From Trebouxia sp. TZW2008 (Eukaryota > Chlorophyta > Trebouxiophyceae > Trebouxiales > Trebouxiaceae): a stretch of 64,000 nt of DNA. Below the pieces are notes generated by a model that saw only the letters and a list, made by a program, of their open reading frames with translations, searched no databases and was not told where the DNA came from. Position numbers and translations under genes: made by a program. The stretch spans positions 1 through 64,000 of the forward strand of contig BDIU01000306.1 of assembly GCA_002118135.1 (NCBI GenBank), read 5' to 3'. Below, piece after piece: positions 53,103-64,000 of this stretch (its first letter is position 1; every line of letters begins with the position of its first letter).

Positions 53103-56100
53103 ATGGTCGCTCACCGGATCGTCGTAGCTCTGGCTGCTGCGTTGTGGTTCTTGCAAACAAGCGTAGCCGGACGCCAGCTGCATCAACTTGCGCCCACCGA
53201 CACGTTGCAGTGCGACATCGCCGTTGTTGGAGGTGGTCCAGGTATGCTCTCTACAGCAGACTCATGCCTTAGGCTTGTGTACTGATCAAAACATCAGCAA
53301 ATAATGTCTGCGCGCACGCTGCGAGGGCCACCCGCTTGGAACACCGCACTTGTGTTGACCCCCCATTCAAACGTTTCTGCAAGTCGCAACTTCAAGCACG
53401 TCACTGCTTTTCCGCCACAGGCGTGTAGCTGCACACAGTGTACCTGCTTCACAGCACTTTCAAGCTTATGCGCCGTTGATAATGACTTGCATCGCATATA
53501 CGCGTGAGCTATTCTGCGCAGCTGACGCTTTATGCTTATGCAGGTGGCGTTTATTCCTCATACCGCCTGCTAGAAGCCAATGTCTCGTCCAACGTATGCC
53601 TGTTCGAGACCAACAACAGGGTTGGCGGCAGGTACACCAATTTGAAACACCTGAGTATCTTGCTCTTGGAGTTGAAATCTACAGACCACAGCACGCTCAG
53701 GCATCTACAAGGTTCTTGTTAACAAAGCAAACGTTTGCAGAGTGATTTAAACACATTGATTGCCTGCAATGCTGTATCTCCTCAGTCTGCACAAGCAGCG
53801 GTATGCAACGTGCCAAGTATTGCCAATGAAATCAGCATACTGCATGTGCTGCCCAATATGATGTAGCGATGTCATACACTACGGTGATGACAGTCAGCAA
53901 ATTTGTTGTAACAATTAAATAACAATGCAGGGTGTACAGCTTGCGCAATTTGGGCCCCAATCAAGACCTGACATTGGACATGGGTGCTTACCGCTACATG
54001 CCTTTGGCTCAGCCGCTCATCACTGACATCATCCAAAACCTGCTGCAATTGCCAAACAGGCTGTACCAGGTGACACCCACAGCATTGCAGCAGCAGCTGT
54101 TACCTGCTTGCTCAGCTGTAGCCTTACTCTGACTGCAGCTGTTTGCGCTCATTGATTGCATAATGCATTGCTGCACAGCGAAACACGATAGCAGCTAAGC
54201 ACTGCATGCACAATGTTGCTCTGAGTGTGTGCATTCATCAGTCACCTCGAGCATTTGAGTGCAAACAAACACAGTGTGCTGCCAACCTGTGCTGCATAGC
54301 TTGCCTGTTGAGGCTCATGTGCCTGACGTGCTGTGTCTAAGATTGAAAAGGTGAATAGGCACTTCATCTTGCTTTAGCACATATGCATTACAATGTGCGC
54401 ACCCGGCATCTGCGTATGCAACTTTGCCCGCAATGCCAGCTGCATTGCAGTTTGTGCCTTGCACTGTGCCCTTGTACTGCGTGATTTTTACTGTGTGCCT
54501 GTACTGACTTGAGATATTTGGATGCACTGCAGCCCGGCATTGCCGACTACAGAGTGGTCTTGACACCAGAGGGTGACAATGCCGGCTTTGCTACATATGT
54601 GGAGAAGCTGTTTGCCATGGCTGAGGACATGGGCCTCAAGGCTTCATTCTCAACCCACATTGACACTGTAGACCAGGATGGAGATGGCTTCCTGCTGACT
54701 ACATCTTCAAACACGGTATGCTTTTATCGGCATCTGCATTGCTGGTTGGTGTGACAAAGTATCATGCAAATGAGCCTGAATGCATTGCCTGTGTCTAAAT
54801 GTATGTCTGTCTGTCTGTCTGTCTGTCTACAAATCTCATGGCCAAGACCTGTTTAGCTTTTGGTATGGAGCCTGCTTGATTGCTTGCCCATGATCAACTT
54901 AGATGCTTCCGGGCGATGCTGCTGTACGTGTGCACGTGGACAGCCAGATGTTGCATGCCATTGTGACTCGCCGCCTGATTATGCAAGGCAAGCCTGACTG
55001 ACCCAGGCCAATCTTACTTGCTGTCTGATCATCAAAGGCAAGCCTGGCTAACCGGCTTGTGTCACCATACAAAGCATCCGGGCCAATCAAGTCAATCTGA
55101 ACCTGGCAACTCGGCCTCTGCATGGGCTGTTGAACAACAGCAACCTGCCTGCACATGTGTACATCCATGTCATCTTGGCATCTGATCATGCATGGCCAGC
55201 CTAACTGGCGGATCTGTGCTGATGTACAGAGCATCCGGGCCAACCAGGTCATTCTGAACCTGGCAACTCGCCCTCTCCACAGACTGCTGGACAACAGCAA
55301 CCTGCCCAATGCTGCCGCCTTCAGTGACCAGCTAGTGGCACCCTACATCAACCGCGCCACCAAGCTGTACCTGTACTACCCACATGCCTGGTGGCTGCAA
55401 GTGGGCCTCAACAACGGTTCCCTGCAGTATGTTGACACCACGTGGCCACCAGTTGATGCCCCTATCATTGGCAGGTCAGTGCTGCAGTGAGATGTTCACA
55501 TTAGCTACACCAGCAAGCTGTACCTGCACTACCCACATGCCTGGTGGCTGCAAGTGGGCTGTACTGTAAATAATACAGTACAGCTGTACCTGTACTATCA
55601 CATGCATGGTGGCTGCAAGTAGGCCTCAACAATGGGTCTCTGTAGCATGTTGACACTCAGTGGCCACAAGTCGATGCCCCCATTTTTGGCAGGTCAGTGC
55701 TGCCCCTTGTATCGTTTGCATGCATTTTTATGTTTGCTGTGTGCGGGTACAAGGCATAGCGGTGGCTATAGGTTGCTTTGTCCCTTGTGAGGAATGCACT
55801 TGATGATTCTTATAGACTGCTGCAGTTTGCTGACCAGCAGTGGTCACTGCTTGATGCGCTCACCACTGCACTTGTGCACATCTCCATCCTAGGCTGTGCT
55901 GTAAGTTTATCAAGAATTGTGTGACTTTGATGTTCAATTTTCAATGTCACAAAACGCTTTTGCAATGAGCAGGTACCATGATGCTCAGGCTAAGTGCCCC
56001 CAGGCCAATGCACATGGCGGTTTGGACGTCTACTATGGCATGTATGCAACTCATGATGTTGACAGTGATGCTTTTATGTACAGGTACCATGATGCTCAGG

Positions 56101-58366
56101 CTAAGTGCCCTCAGGCCAATGGCAATGGCGTTTTGGACTTCTATTACAACAGTACCACACCCCTGGACACCAGCAGCTGCTATGGCTTCTTCCAGGCTAC
56201 CTACACCTCAGATGCCGGCATGACTAATATCAGTCACCTGCCGCTTGACTACCTGGTTGACTATGCTGGAAACATGGACACGGTGAGTCAACCATGTGAT
56301 GCTAACCATGAAGTGCATGGGTTCATTTTCAGCAGATCAACACATGTGCGTTGCATGAGAACTGCTTGCTTGACGATGGAGAGCATAATCCCTGGAACTT
56401 TGAATGTACTGCCGCAACAAGGTAATGCCTTGCGCTGCAGTTCAGCATGCATGACTGTTGCGCTCTGCACAAGGCTAGGCAAGGCAAAGCAATACACTTC
56501 AATTGACATCAACCTCCTCTTTCCAGTATGAGCTGCCTTTGAAATAGCTTCTCCTGAAAGACTTGCAGCTGCATTTCTTGCTGTGAGCTGTGTTACCCAT
56601 TGTTTAGTTCCAGTAATACCTTCCATTCAGACTGTGTCTTGGCAATGCTGCAGACTGTGCCATACTCGAAATGAGACAACACAACCGTGAAGGGTGAGAG
56701 ACTACTAGCTGATGCACACAGTCGCCTCATGGCGCATCTCACTTTCTGGGATGTGCTGCTTGTTGCTCCAGTCACGTTCAGCAACAATCATCTGTCTTGA
56801 AATGCTGCAGACTGTGCCATACTCAATGTGGGACAACACAACCGTGAAGGGCGAGAGACTACTAGCTGACGCACACGCCCGCCTCATGGCTTACCATGCC
56901 AACAAGAGCATCCTCCTGCCAGCAGGCACTGCCAGCAACCTGCCCACTCAGGCCATCGTTGCTTTCTGGGATAGTGCTATCACATGGGTTGGTGGTGGCT
57001 GGAGCAGCATGAAGGTGTGTAACCTCACATCAGTGATTTTGTCAGCTGACAGCAGTCCTTGCATGTCACTTTACAGCTGTGATTGTGTGCATCTTGGCAC
57101 AACTGATCTGCCATAGCATGCCAGCAACCTGCCCACTTAGGCCATTGTGGCTTCTTGGGGTTCTGCCATCGCTTGGGTTGGATGGAGCAGCATGAAGGTG
57201 ACTGTCTGACCTAATGCTTGCTTTGTGATGAGCGCCACACCAAAGCATGCAGATGAGACGCAGCAAGCTGACAGTCAGATTGTTTCAGCTATCCGTAGCA
57301 GATACATGATGTGTTTTATGTCAGGCCCATCAGCTTGCCACTTTCTGCTGATCAGCCCTTCGCAGCTGCACATACGGCTGCAATCTGCAGCTGTACACCG
57401 CACGGATGTGACATCCCAAGAACGTCAAGATACATGACTGTGCTTGTGCTGAAGCAAAGCTTGCTGTGCGCTTGGTCAGTGCAACGCAGCTTTGGCTAAG
57501 CGCAAGCATATTTCTGCGTACACATGACCTTGATAGTTGTTGTGGAGTATACTTGTGTGCTAGCCAATGCATGCAGACAATGCAAATGCAAGCACTGATG
57601 TGATGCAGGATGTTGACCGTGGAACAGCAATGAATGTGTCCCAGGCAACCAAGCCTTACGCAGACCTGAACCTGTTTGTGGCCAATGAGGCTTACTCCAC
57701 TCAGCAGGTACTTCAACCGTCATGACATGACCAGCATATACCCTTGTTCTCTTGCCGTGCACCTCTCTCACAGCCTGCAAGCCTGTGCACATGGTGCCTT
57801 GCTGGGTGTGTGCATGTATTGCTGTCAGCAGAAACACAGTGTGCTGACACATATCTTGGTCTGCTGGCATCCCTAATGATTTCCAGTGAACAATGACTCA
57901 CCATCACAGGTACAAGTCATTTTGCGCAGCACGTTACAGCCATGCTGCACTGGACCATGCTATGTACGTTTCCGCTGTCAGACCAAGCATCTCATAGCTG
58001 GGCTGGTGCACCTGATATGTTTGCATGCGCTTGATGGCATGCATTATTTCAACAATGCACCGACTGTATGACTGACTGTTCTGTGACTGTGGAGTGATGG
58101 CATGGACTGACCAGATGACTGTCTTATAGGGCTGGTCTGAGGGTTCGCTGACCATGTCAGAGAACTACCTTCAGAGGTACTTCAATGTGGGCATCCCCAG
58201 CTGGATGCGCAGCACCACCTGGCCTCAGATCAACATGCTAGTCCCCACTTTCAACGACTACGAAGAGGCCCCTCAAGGCATCACCATTCAACCTGTCACT
58301 GCTGCCAATGCCACAGCAATCACCACACAGCCTGACACAAACGGCACTGCTGCTACCAGTGGCTGA
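53103..58366 (+). CDS. Secreted FAD-dependent amine oxidase-like protein, about 10 exons, 521 aa
   Basis: Exons 53103-53241, 53544-53631, 53931-54069, 54533-54715, 54903-54935 (tentative), 55230-55474, 56084-56282, 56811-57014, 57609-57707, 58130-58366; phases close. A signal peptide (IVVALAAALWFLQTSVAG) precedes the Rossmann FAD site split over exons 1-2 (CDIAVVGGGPGGVYSSYRLL, then LFETNNRVGGR). DLTLDMGAYRYMP in exon 3 matches the GA.R..P segment of flavin monoamine oxidases. VILNLATRPLHRLL follows, and GWSEGSLTMSENYL near the C-terminus is the FAD/substrate loop region. The C-terminus is Thr/Asn-rich. An extra open exon (56333-56421, with CALHENCLLDDGEHNPWNFE) fits the upstream phase but not the next exon; it may be alternative or need a micro-exon. 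Confidence 0.82.
54804..54829. repeat. (GTCT)n microsatellite
   Basis: About six GTCT units in an intron of the amine oxidase-like gene. Confidence 0.9.
55010..55160 (+). repeat. Decayed 5' copy of amine oxidase exon 55230-55474
   Basis: AGCATCCGGGCCAATCAAGT at 55073 and CGGCCTCTGCATGGGCTGTT repeat the first 80 nt of the real exon (AGCATCCGGGCCAACCAGGT at 55230), about 157 bp upstream. Adjacent intron sequence (GGCAAGCCTGGCTAACCGG / GGCCAGCCTAACTGGCGG) is duplicated with it. Confidence 0.9.
55500..55695 (+). repeat. Two decayed 3' copies of amine oxidase exon 55230-55474
   Basis: CAAGCTGTACCTGCACTACC..CATGCCTGGTGGCTGCAAGT at 55513-55558 and CAGCTGTACCTGTACTATCA on to TTTTTGGCAG then GTCAGTG at 55580-55692 repeat the end of the exon. 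The second keeps the complete exon end and donor. Confidence 0.9.
55974..56045 (+). repeat. 5' copy of amine oxidase exon 56084-56282, frame still open
   Basis: GTACCATGATGCTCAGGCTA..GTGCCCCCAGGCCAATGCAC translates as RYHDAQAKCPQANAHGGLDV, against RYHDAQAKCPQANGNGVLDF in the real exon 110 bp downstream. It keeps a GCAG acceptor. It is the best-preserved echo in the window. Confidence 0.9.
56638..56745 (+). repeat. Decayed 5' copy of amine oxidase exon 56811-57014
   Basis: CTGCAGACTGTGCCATACTC..GAGAGACTACTAGCTGATGC..CGCCTCATGGC repeats the acceptor and first 80 nt of the real exon, about 160 bp upstream. The copy has TGAGAC in place of TGGGAC, a stop in frame. Confidence 0.9.
57117..57200 (+). 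repeat. Decayed 3' copy of amine oxidase exon 56811-57014
   Basis: CATGCCAGCAACCTGCCCAC..TAGGCCATTGTGGCTTC and GGTTGGATGGAGCAGCATGA then AGGTGACTG repeat the last 80 nt of the exon and its donor. An in-frame TAG replaces CAG. Confidence 0.9.
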
Positions 58367-59233
58367 TTTCACTGTTGCTGGAGTCACTGGTCACTAGTGG
58401 CGACTGACTGGTTACTCATGGCGAGTAACTGATGACTAGCGGCTGGTGACTCATGGCTCTGGTCACTGTAGTCAGATGACATACCAAAGAGGATGAGCTG
58501 TTCAGCTCTACATGACTCACCCTGGCAGTAGACTACCATACAGTACTGGAAGATGTTGTATTGAAGCCTTGCAACATGGCATGGAAGTGTATTGGGCTGC
58601 AGTGTTTACTGAAATAAGAAGAATTGTACAAGAAGCGATGAAGACAAGAACAGTCAGACTGAGTTTGTTGTATGTATCATGCCACATGTATATCTGTTTG
58701 CTGACTTCTTGAAGTTTGTCTGCCGCAGCAGTTCCCTGTTGTGATCAGACTGAGTTATCATGAATGAGGCTTGAGCAACAGTGTAGAATTGCTTTGACGG
58801 CCAAGTGCACACACAATGTTGAGTCTTTGTTATGTGCCTGTCACACTGTGTATCAAGTGGCTGAACGCAATTGTCTTCTTCACACTGGGGAAAGCATGTA
58901 AAATTGGATGACCCTTACTAGTGCTAATCATACAGCAGTTACTGTGCAGTGCAAATTGCATTGAATGCTGCTGCATCAGGACCCTTTGTTTGTTCCTTTG
59001 GAAGCATGATACAGTTGTGCTGTCGCATCTCGAGCTTGATATCTGTCTATTCGAAAGCATAAAACAGTTGCAGACGTACACCAGACAACTGATGAGCAAG
59101 CATTGATTTTAGCATGCAAACGCCACCAAAGCTTTCCCTGCTTAAGCTGGAAATGTTTACGAGGCATACACATCAGTGTCTGCACCCAGGAAGCCGTCAC
59201 GACACAGGCTGAAAGTGTTGACTAACATGCATG
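58367..59233. other. Convergent intergenic region, no gene seen
   Basis: 58375-58470 holds an irregular repeat of GGTCACTAGTGGCGACTGAC / GGTTACTCATGGCGAGTAAC-like units directly after the amine oxidase stop. The remainder has only short unsupported frames. Confidence 0.6.
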
Positions 59234-62200
59234 TCAGCTTTTGCGCCCAGTGTAGCGCTTCAAATTGACACCCCACAGCTTTGCAACCGCCCTAGCTGTC
59301 AACTCCTCACTGCTGCGCTGGCTAAGCTGCTTATCCAACTTTGGCAAACACGCTGCAATTCCTACTGCCTGGTTGAGACCCCTGATCCTTGCTTGCACTG
59401 CACTTGTGTCCCTGGACAGCACAGCCTGGCTCTGGCTGTTGTTACCCATGCCAACACCGTCAACTGTATTGGGTGCTGCTGCTGTACTGCTTGCCACGTT
59501 AGTGCTGTCCAGTGGCATCGCCTGCTCTGTTGACTGGGGTGTGTTTGCAGCATCAGCAGCTTTACAGGCTGCTTCTTGGGTGGCAGGAATGTTGCAGGGT
59601 TGTGCCTCTGGCTTGCTTGCTGCAGTGCTGTCTTGCACAGGCACTGCACCACTGACAGCAGTGGCGGCATCAGCAGCAGTGGTGGCAGCGGTGGTAGTAG
59701 GAGGAGGTACCCCTTGGCCAGTCCAGGGGTAAGAAGCAGAACCCACTTGAGGCCCCACAGGCCAGGGCACATTGGAAGCGCCCTGCCCCCATGGCCCTTG
59801 AGGGCTGCTTGGAACAGCCCCAGGCGGGTAGAGCCCAGGGCTGCTGCCCCATGACATGTAGGGGCTGTTTGGAACAGCCCCTGGGAAGCTGCTATAACCA
59901 CCCATCTGACAGAAAACTGGCATCCAGTGCATGTGCTGCCCATTCTGCTGCATTGCTGCTGATCGGTGACCTAAAGGCAGCTCTGCAGGTAGACCTACTT
60001 TGACCTGCTGCTGCGGCATGCCGTGCTGCTGACTCCCATGAGGCTGTTCTGATCCCTGCTGCTGATGCTGCATACCGTGCTGCTGACTACCACAAGTCAC
60101 AGGCTGATCTGATTGCAGCTGGTGGTGCTGCATACTGTGCTGCTGACTACTATGACTCAAAGGCTGTTCTGATGACTGATGTCGGTGCTGAATATGCATG
60201 CTGTGCTTGTCACTGTCATGAGTGTCAGGGTGATCTGCAGCTGGCAAGGGGTCAGAAAAGTGGCTGGTGCTGTGCTCTAGGCGTGCCAGCTTTGTCTGCT
60301 GCTGGTGACTGCTAGGAGAGGGGCTGCTGCACTCACGCTCTGCAAAATCAAAGCATCAATTGGTCTTGTAGGCAAACAACAGAAACTCAAGTTTCAAAAA
60401 GTCACGTCATAATCCTTTTGCGCCAGTACTTGATCAACCTTGCACAAAGCTGCGAGCAGTGCAAAACACATATACACACATATACAAAGCCTCAAACAGT
60501 TGATGTCTCCATGGCGAGTGTGCACGGCTTGTCTGCTGCTGATGACTGCTTTGAGAGGGGCTCCTGCACTCACAATCTGCAGAACATGCACAATAGCTTC
60601 AGATGGTGCAAGACACTGCACAAAGACCCAGAAGACTTGCTGGCGTCATTGTGAACAAGCACGCTTTGTCTGCTGCTGGTGACTGCTTGGAGAGGGGCTG
60701 CTGCACTCATGATCTGCAGAATATGCACAACAGCTTCAGATGACGCAAGGCTCTATACAAAAACATGGTCAGAGGAAGTCCGATGAGCCTATCCGGCTTC
60801 AGGTCTTGGACTCAGACTATAAATGTAGTTGATTGATTGATTGAAAACCCAGAAGACTTGTTTGCGTAGGCACAGTTTGTCTGCTATTGGTGGCTGCTTG
60901 GGGACGGGCCTGTTGCGTTCACGCTCTGCAAATCATGCACAAAGCTTGCGGATGATGCAAAAGACTATACAAAGCCTCAAAAACCTTGACGGCTCTGCCG
61001 TGCACGCTTTGTGTGTTGCTGGTGACTGCTTGGAGTGGGACTGCTGCACTCACGCTCTGCAAAAGATGCACAGCACCTTCAGATGGTACAAAAGACTTTG
61101 CAGAGCTTCAAAGAGCTTGACGTTTCTCCATAAATGTGCATACTTCGTCTGCTGCTGGTGGTGTCACTACAGCACACCTCTGGAAACCTTGATGACCTTT
61201 AGGCAATACCAGCAACCCAGCTTGTACGGCCAAACTCAGGCGTTGATTGCGTTTTGTGCGTATTGCAAATAGGTTCTGTACCTTGACACCTCCTGCTTGG
61301 TGATGACTGATCAGCTGCATGCCAGCTTCTGCCAGGGCTCCTTTGCCGGTGACTCCTTGGCGACGCCGGGTCGCCTACACGCAATTAAACAGCTGATATT
61401 TGTGTGCAAAACAATTGTGTTTAATGCAAACTTGAGCGCACACTCTTTGAGTACCAGCGTGTCAACTGCTGTGAAACTTTGTAGTCAATGAATACCCCCA
61501 ATTGCCTGTTCTCAATGCATAGGCAGCATCATGTACTTCAGCAAACATGTAGCTCAACACGGCATGGTTCACAGGGCAGGCTACTGCTGTATGTCTGCTT
61601 TGCAATGTCAACACCACTTTTGAGATGCTGTCACATTGCCTTCCAAGCATTTTCTCTGCTGTAAGAGGGACAAAGAACATTCAAGTTTTATCTTGGGGTG
61701 CATCTGCTTACAGAGGCTCCCGTTGTCACGCCTAATGGCACAAAAGTCTCTGACCACTCTAAAGGCACTATCAGTGATGCAATTGTAACAACTATATTGA
61801 CACTATCAGTATCAGCTGGCTGAAGTGTTTGCACAGCCAACCTGGAGAAGGCAGGTAGTGGTGGTGCCCTGAGCCCTTCGAGGGCCGCACCAAACAGCCC
61901 TCACCAAAGCCCTGCTGGCAACAGCCTCTGTCACGGTCCAAATCCTCTGCAGTGTCAAGATAGGCACTGCTTCTGAAGAGGAGAGTCTCACAGGAGTCCT
62001 GTTGCATCTGTTGTAGCAGTCTGCTACGCATCAGTGCTGTGTGCGAGGCTTCTGTTGCCTCCTGCCCATATGCTGGCGATGTCATGGACAAAGGCAGCCT
62101 CCCTTCACATAAGCAAACAGTCACTCAGCAAGATTCAGATTTCTAGCAACAAAGGGATGTGTCTCACAGGACTCCTGCTGCATGTGTTGTAGCAGCCGGT

Positions 62201-64000
62201 TACGCCGGTTGCCTCCTGCCCATATGTTGGTGATGTCATAGACAAAGGCAGCCTCCCTGCATATAAGCAAATAATCACTTAGCAAGTTTCACTTTGTTTC
62301 AGCGAGGAAAAGATGCATCTCACAGGAGTCTTGCTGCATCTGCTCTGGCATTTTGCTGCGCATGAGAGCTGTGTGCGAGGCCTCAGTTGCCTCCTGCCCA
62401 TATGCTGGAAAACAAAGGCAGCCGCCCTGCATGTCACCTTTCTTTCACGCATGCATCATGAAGCAGTCAACATGCAGGCATGGACCGATCAAAGAGAAGG
62501 CATCAATAAGTCATGCATTACTCACCAACCAGTCATCAATCAGTTGCCAGCCAGCCAGCAGTCAGTGATCAATCAATTGTGAGTACTCAGTGAGTAATGA
62601 AGCAGTCATCAGTCATGCAAAGCTACACTGCAATTGTCCTGCCTGGCATGTGCAACAAGGAGCGCGCCACAAGGCAGTACTAGATCACCGATTCTCGTGC
62701 AGTAATTGCTCCCAGATGCTTTCTTGGTAATCAAAGTCGTCTTCATGAACAGAAATGATTGCAGTACCTGGGGAGATGGCTTGCACAGCAGCAGAGACGG
62801 CATTGGAGCCTTGCTGAGCCACAGTGACATGAAACAGACAACACCACACATTGAGACACAGTCTACTAAAGACAAACACATATTGTGAAGTGGCAGTAGC
62901 CGCTGTCAGAATCAAACAATCACCTGGGGAGATGGCTTGCACAGCAGCAGAGACTGCATTGGAGACCTGCTGAGCCACCGAGCTGGCAGCTGTTGTGATG
63001 CGCCGGGATGCCTCCGGGCTCATGCACTCCTCTATCTCTTCTTCCTCAGCAGACCCATCAAATCTGCGTCAACAGGTTGCTTGAGTGTTGTTTCAGGATG
63101 TATTGTGGATGGAGTCACAGCCTATACTGGTACTGTGGTGATGCAGCGGGACGCCTCTTGGCTCATGCACTCCTCTACCTCTTCCTGCACATACAACACG
63201 CCAGGCCTGCATTGACAGGGGTTTCATCATCATGAGCATCATGACTTAGCCTTTGCCTGCCATTTGTCATGCTTCCTTGCTGACGGATTCACAGCTCATG
63301 CTGCGGTAATGGTCTTGTCTCAAGCTTGCAACTGTCATTTGCTGCTCATATGAGACAGCATTTTTAGATTATGTGAAGAAGTGCTGAAGCCAGCCAATCA
63401 ATCAGGGACATCTGAGCGCACACATGCAGGAGAGGCAGTCCACACCTTGGCCAGCAGCATCCCTGGTCTTCAGTGTACGCCCCAGGGCGCCTGGAACCTG
63501 GTCGGGCTGAGCTGAACAGAGGCTGCTCACCCCTAGGGGATGATGCGTTGGTGTATCTGTTGTGCAGTCCTCTGTCTGATGCCTCAGCCTTGACTGTGCC
63601 TGCTACAAAATCCAGAATGAAGTTCAGACAACTTGGAGTTCGCCTTGCTGTGTTGAAATGAAACAAGAGAGCATTGAATCGTTCAACGGGCATGCTATCG
63701 GCAATTACAATAACAGACTTATGAGAAATTGCAAGGAAATGTAGTGTCAGGAAAGTGTGTGCAGTCAGCTGTCATGACAAGCAGCCTCTTAGTCCCAAAA
63801 GCAGCACTGCAATTTTTGCGGTGTCCCACAATAGTTGGCATCATATGATCAATGCGCAATGCATGACCAAGTGATACGGACCTGACACAGGCACTGAGAG
63901 TCTGTCAGCAGCAGCAGCAGCAGCAGCTGCAGCAGAACTCTGTTCCTCTTCGTCTCCCATAGCAGCCAGCTTCTGTTGACTCATGCTGGTCAGATTTTCC
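59234..64000 (-). CDS. Gln/His/Pro-rich protein of unknown function, 3' part of gene
   Basis: Firm exons: 63063-62924, 62102-61905 and the terminal exon 60339-59234; phases join (ISPG into GRLPLSM, QQGF into ERECSSP). Open segments near 63650-63520 and 64000-63894 (MSQQKLAAMGDEEEQSSAAA, polyalanine) are probably earlier exons; their junctions are unresolved. Order: acidic Ser region (AEEEEIEECMSPEASRRITT), a helical segment (TALMRSRLLQQMQQDSCE), a long Gln/His tract with repeated SQQHGMQHQQQ, a Pro/Gly/Trp-rich stretch (SSPQGPWGQGASNVPWP), an Ala/Thr-rich linker, and a conserved-looking C-terminus (AVGIAACLPKLDKQLSQRSS, RAVAKLWGVNLKRYTGRKS). It resembles a transcriptional or RNA-regulatory protein in composition only. 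No family assigned. The 5' end lies outside the window. Confidence 0.6.
60515..61175 (-). repeat. Five decayed 5' copies of the terminal exon start (Gln/His-rich gene)
   Basis: The acceptor and start of the terminal exon (original 60285-60339) recur upstream. TTTGTCTGCTGCTGGTGACTGC..GAGAGGGGCTGCTGCACTCA..TCTGCA appears near 60530, 60667, 60877, 61013 and, partly, 61147. Each keeps the TGCAGA acceptor-like end except the last. Confidence 0.9.
62155..62440 (-). repeat. Two decayed copies of exon 62102-61905
   Basis: TTGCCTCCTGCCCATATG..TG..GACAAAGGCAGCCTCCCT and CACAGGACTCCTGCTGCATG recur at about 62160-62270 and 62318-62440. The nearer copy keeps a TATGCAG acceptor, while the presumed functional exon has TGTGAAG at the same place. 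Confidence 0.85.
62740..62815 (-). repeat. Decayed 3' copy of exon 63063-62924
   Basis: ACCTGGGGAGATGGCTTGCA..CAGCAGCAGAGACGGCATTGG repeats the exon end and donor found at 62922-62990. Minus-strand translation still gives SNAVSAAVQAISPG. Confidence 0.9.
63125..63200 (-). repeat. Decayed 5' copy of exon 63063-62924
   Basis: CGGGACGCCTCTTGGCTCAT..GCACTCCTCTACCTCTTCC repeats the exon start (minus-strand EEVEECMSQEASR against EEIEECMSPEASR), about 140 bp upstream of the real exon. Confidence 0.9.

Noticed and set aside
55817..55895. Exon-like stretch RLLQFADQQWSLLDALTTAL in the amine oxidase gene
   Set aside because: Fits the upstream phase but not the next exon; direct splicing 55474 to 56084 gives a natural GRYHDAQ junction.
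1..64000. Prokaryotic operon, plasmid or viral origin
   Set aside because: Intron-split eukaryotic genes with plant-type families cover the window; no bacterial gene packing, ribosome binding sites or viral hallmark genes.
1..64000. Assembly artefact as sole cause of the repeated exon fragments
   Set aside because: Most echoes are diverged by many substitutions and indels and follow a consistent splice-site geometry. Collapsed or duplicated reads would give near-identical copies. Not fully excluded for the youngest copies (19481, 49041, 55974).

Overview
This is a stretch of a eukaryotic nuclear genome, most likely a green alga (Chlorophyta, perhaps trebouxiophyte-like). The lineage is an inference. 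It rests on plant-type families (a DHHC S-acyltransferase with a long tail, a short UBTD-type protein, a DUF2358-like plastid protein, a plant-type RING protein), many short exons with GT..TGCAG introns, and no operons or Shine-Dalgarno sites. Gene models were built by hand: a junction was accepted only when reading phase closed exactly across it. Nearly all models sum to whole codons.

Layout, left to right: 3' end of V-ATPase subunit a (+); a very long DHHC palmitoyltransferase gene (-, 1380-12865); a conserved 248-aa protein (+); a UBTD N-terminal-domain protein (+); a RING-finger protein (+); a DUF2358-like plastid protein (-); a type I membrane protein (-); a fatty-acid-hydroxylase superfamily enzyme (-); a membrane-anchored F-box-associated (FBA) domain protein (+); a GATA-like zinc-finger protein (+); a U-box protein with membrane segments (-); a protein built from repeated phase-1 exons with a C-terminal Cys cluster (+); a RidA-family protein with a signal peptide (-); a secreted flavin amine oxidase-like protein (+); and the 3' part of a Gln/His/Pro-rich protein (-) that runs off the right edge. 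The genes are not functionally linked. Two pairs (PAT/conserved protein at 12.9-13.5 kb, hydroxylase/FBA protein at 32.8-33.2 kb) share divergent promoters.

The most striking feature is not a gene. Many functional exons sit beside decayed partial copies of themselves, called exon echoes here. Echoes on the 5' side usually carry the acceptor and the start of the exon. Echoes on the 3' side carry the end of the exon and its donor. They occur in at least eight genes, from one copy up to about twelve in tandem, and account for much of the intron length. Some became inverted and now form hairpins. In one gene (45863-49612) repeated exons appear to stay open and in phase, as if echoes had been recruited as coding exons. 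A MITE-like element with terminal inverted repeats and a 4-bp target duplication lies among the echoes of the palmitoyltransferase.

A second global feature is that CpG looks scarce in most of the window (TG, CA and TGCA in excess) but frequent at most gene 5' ends. This helps decide which exons start genes.
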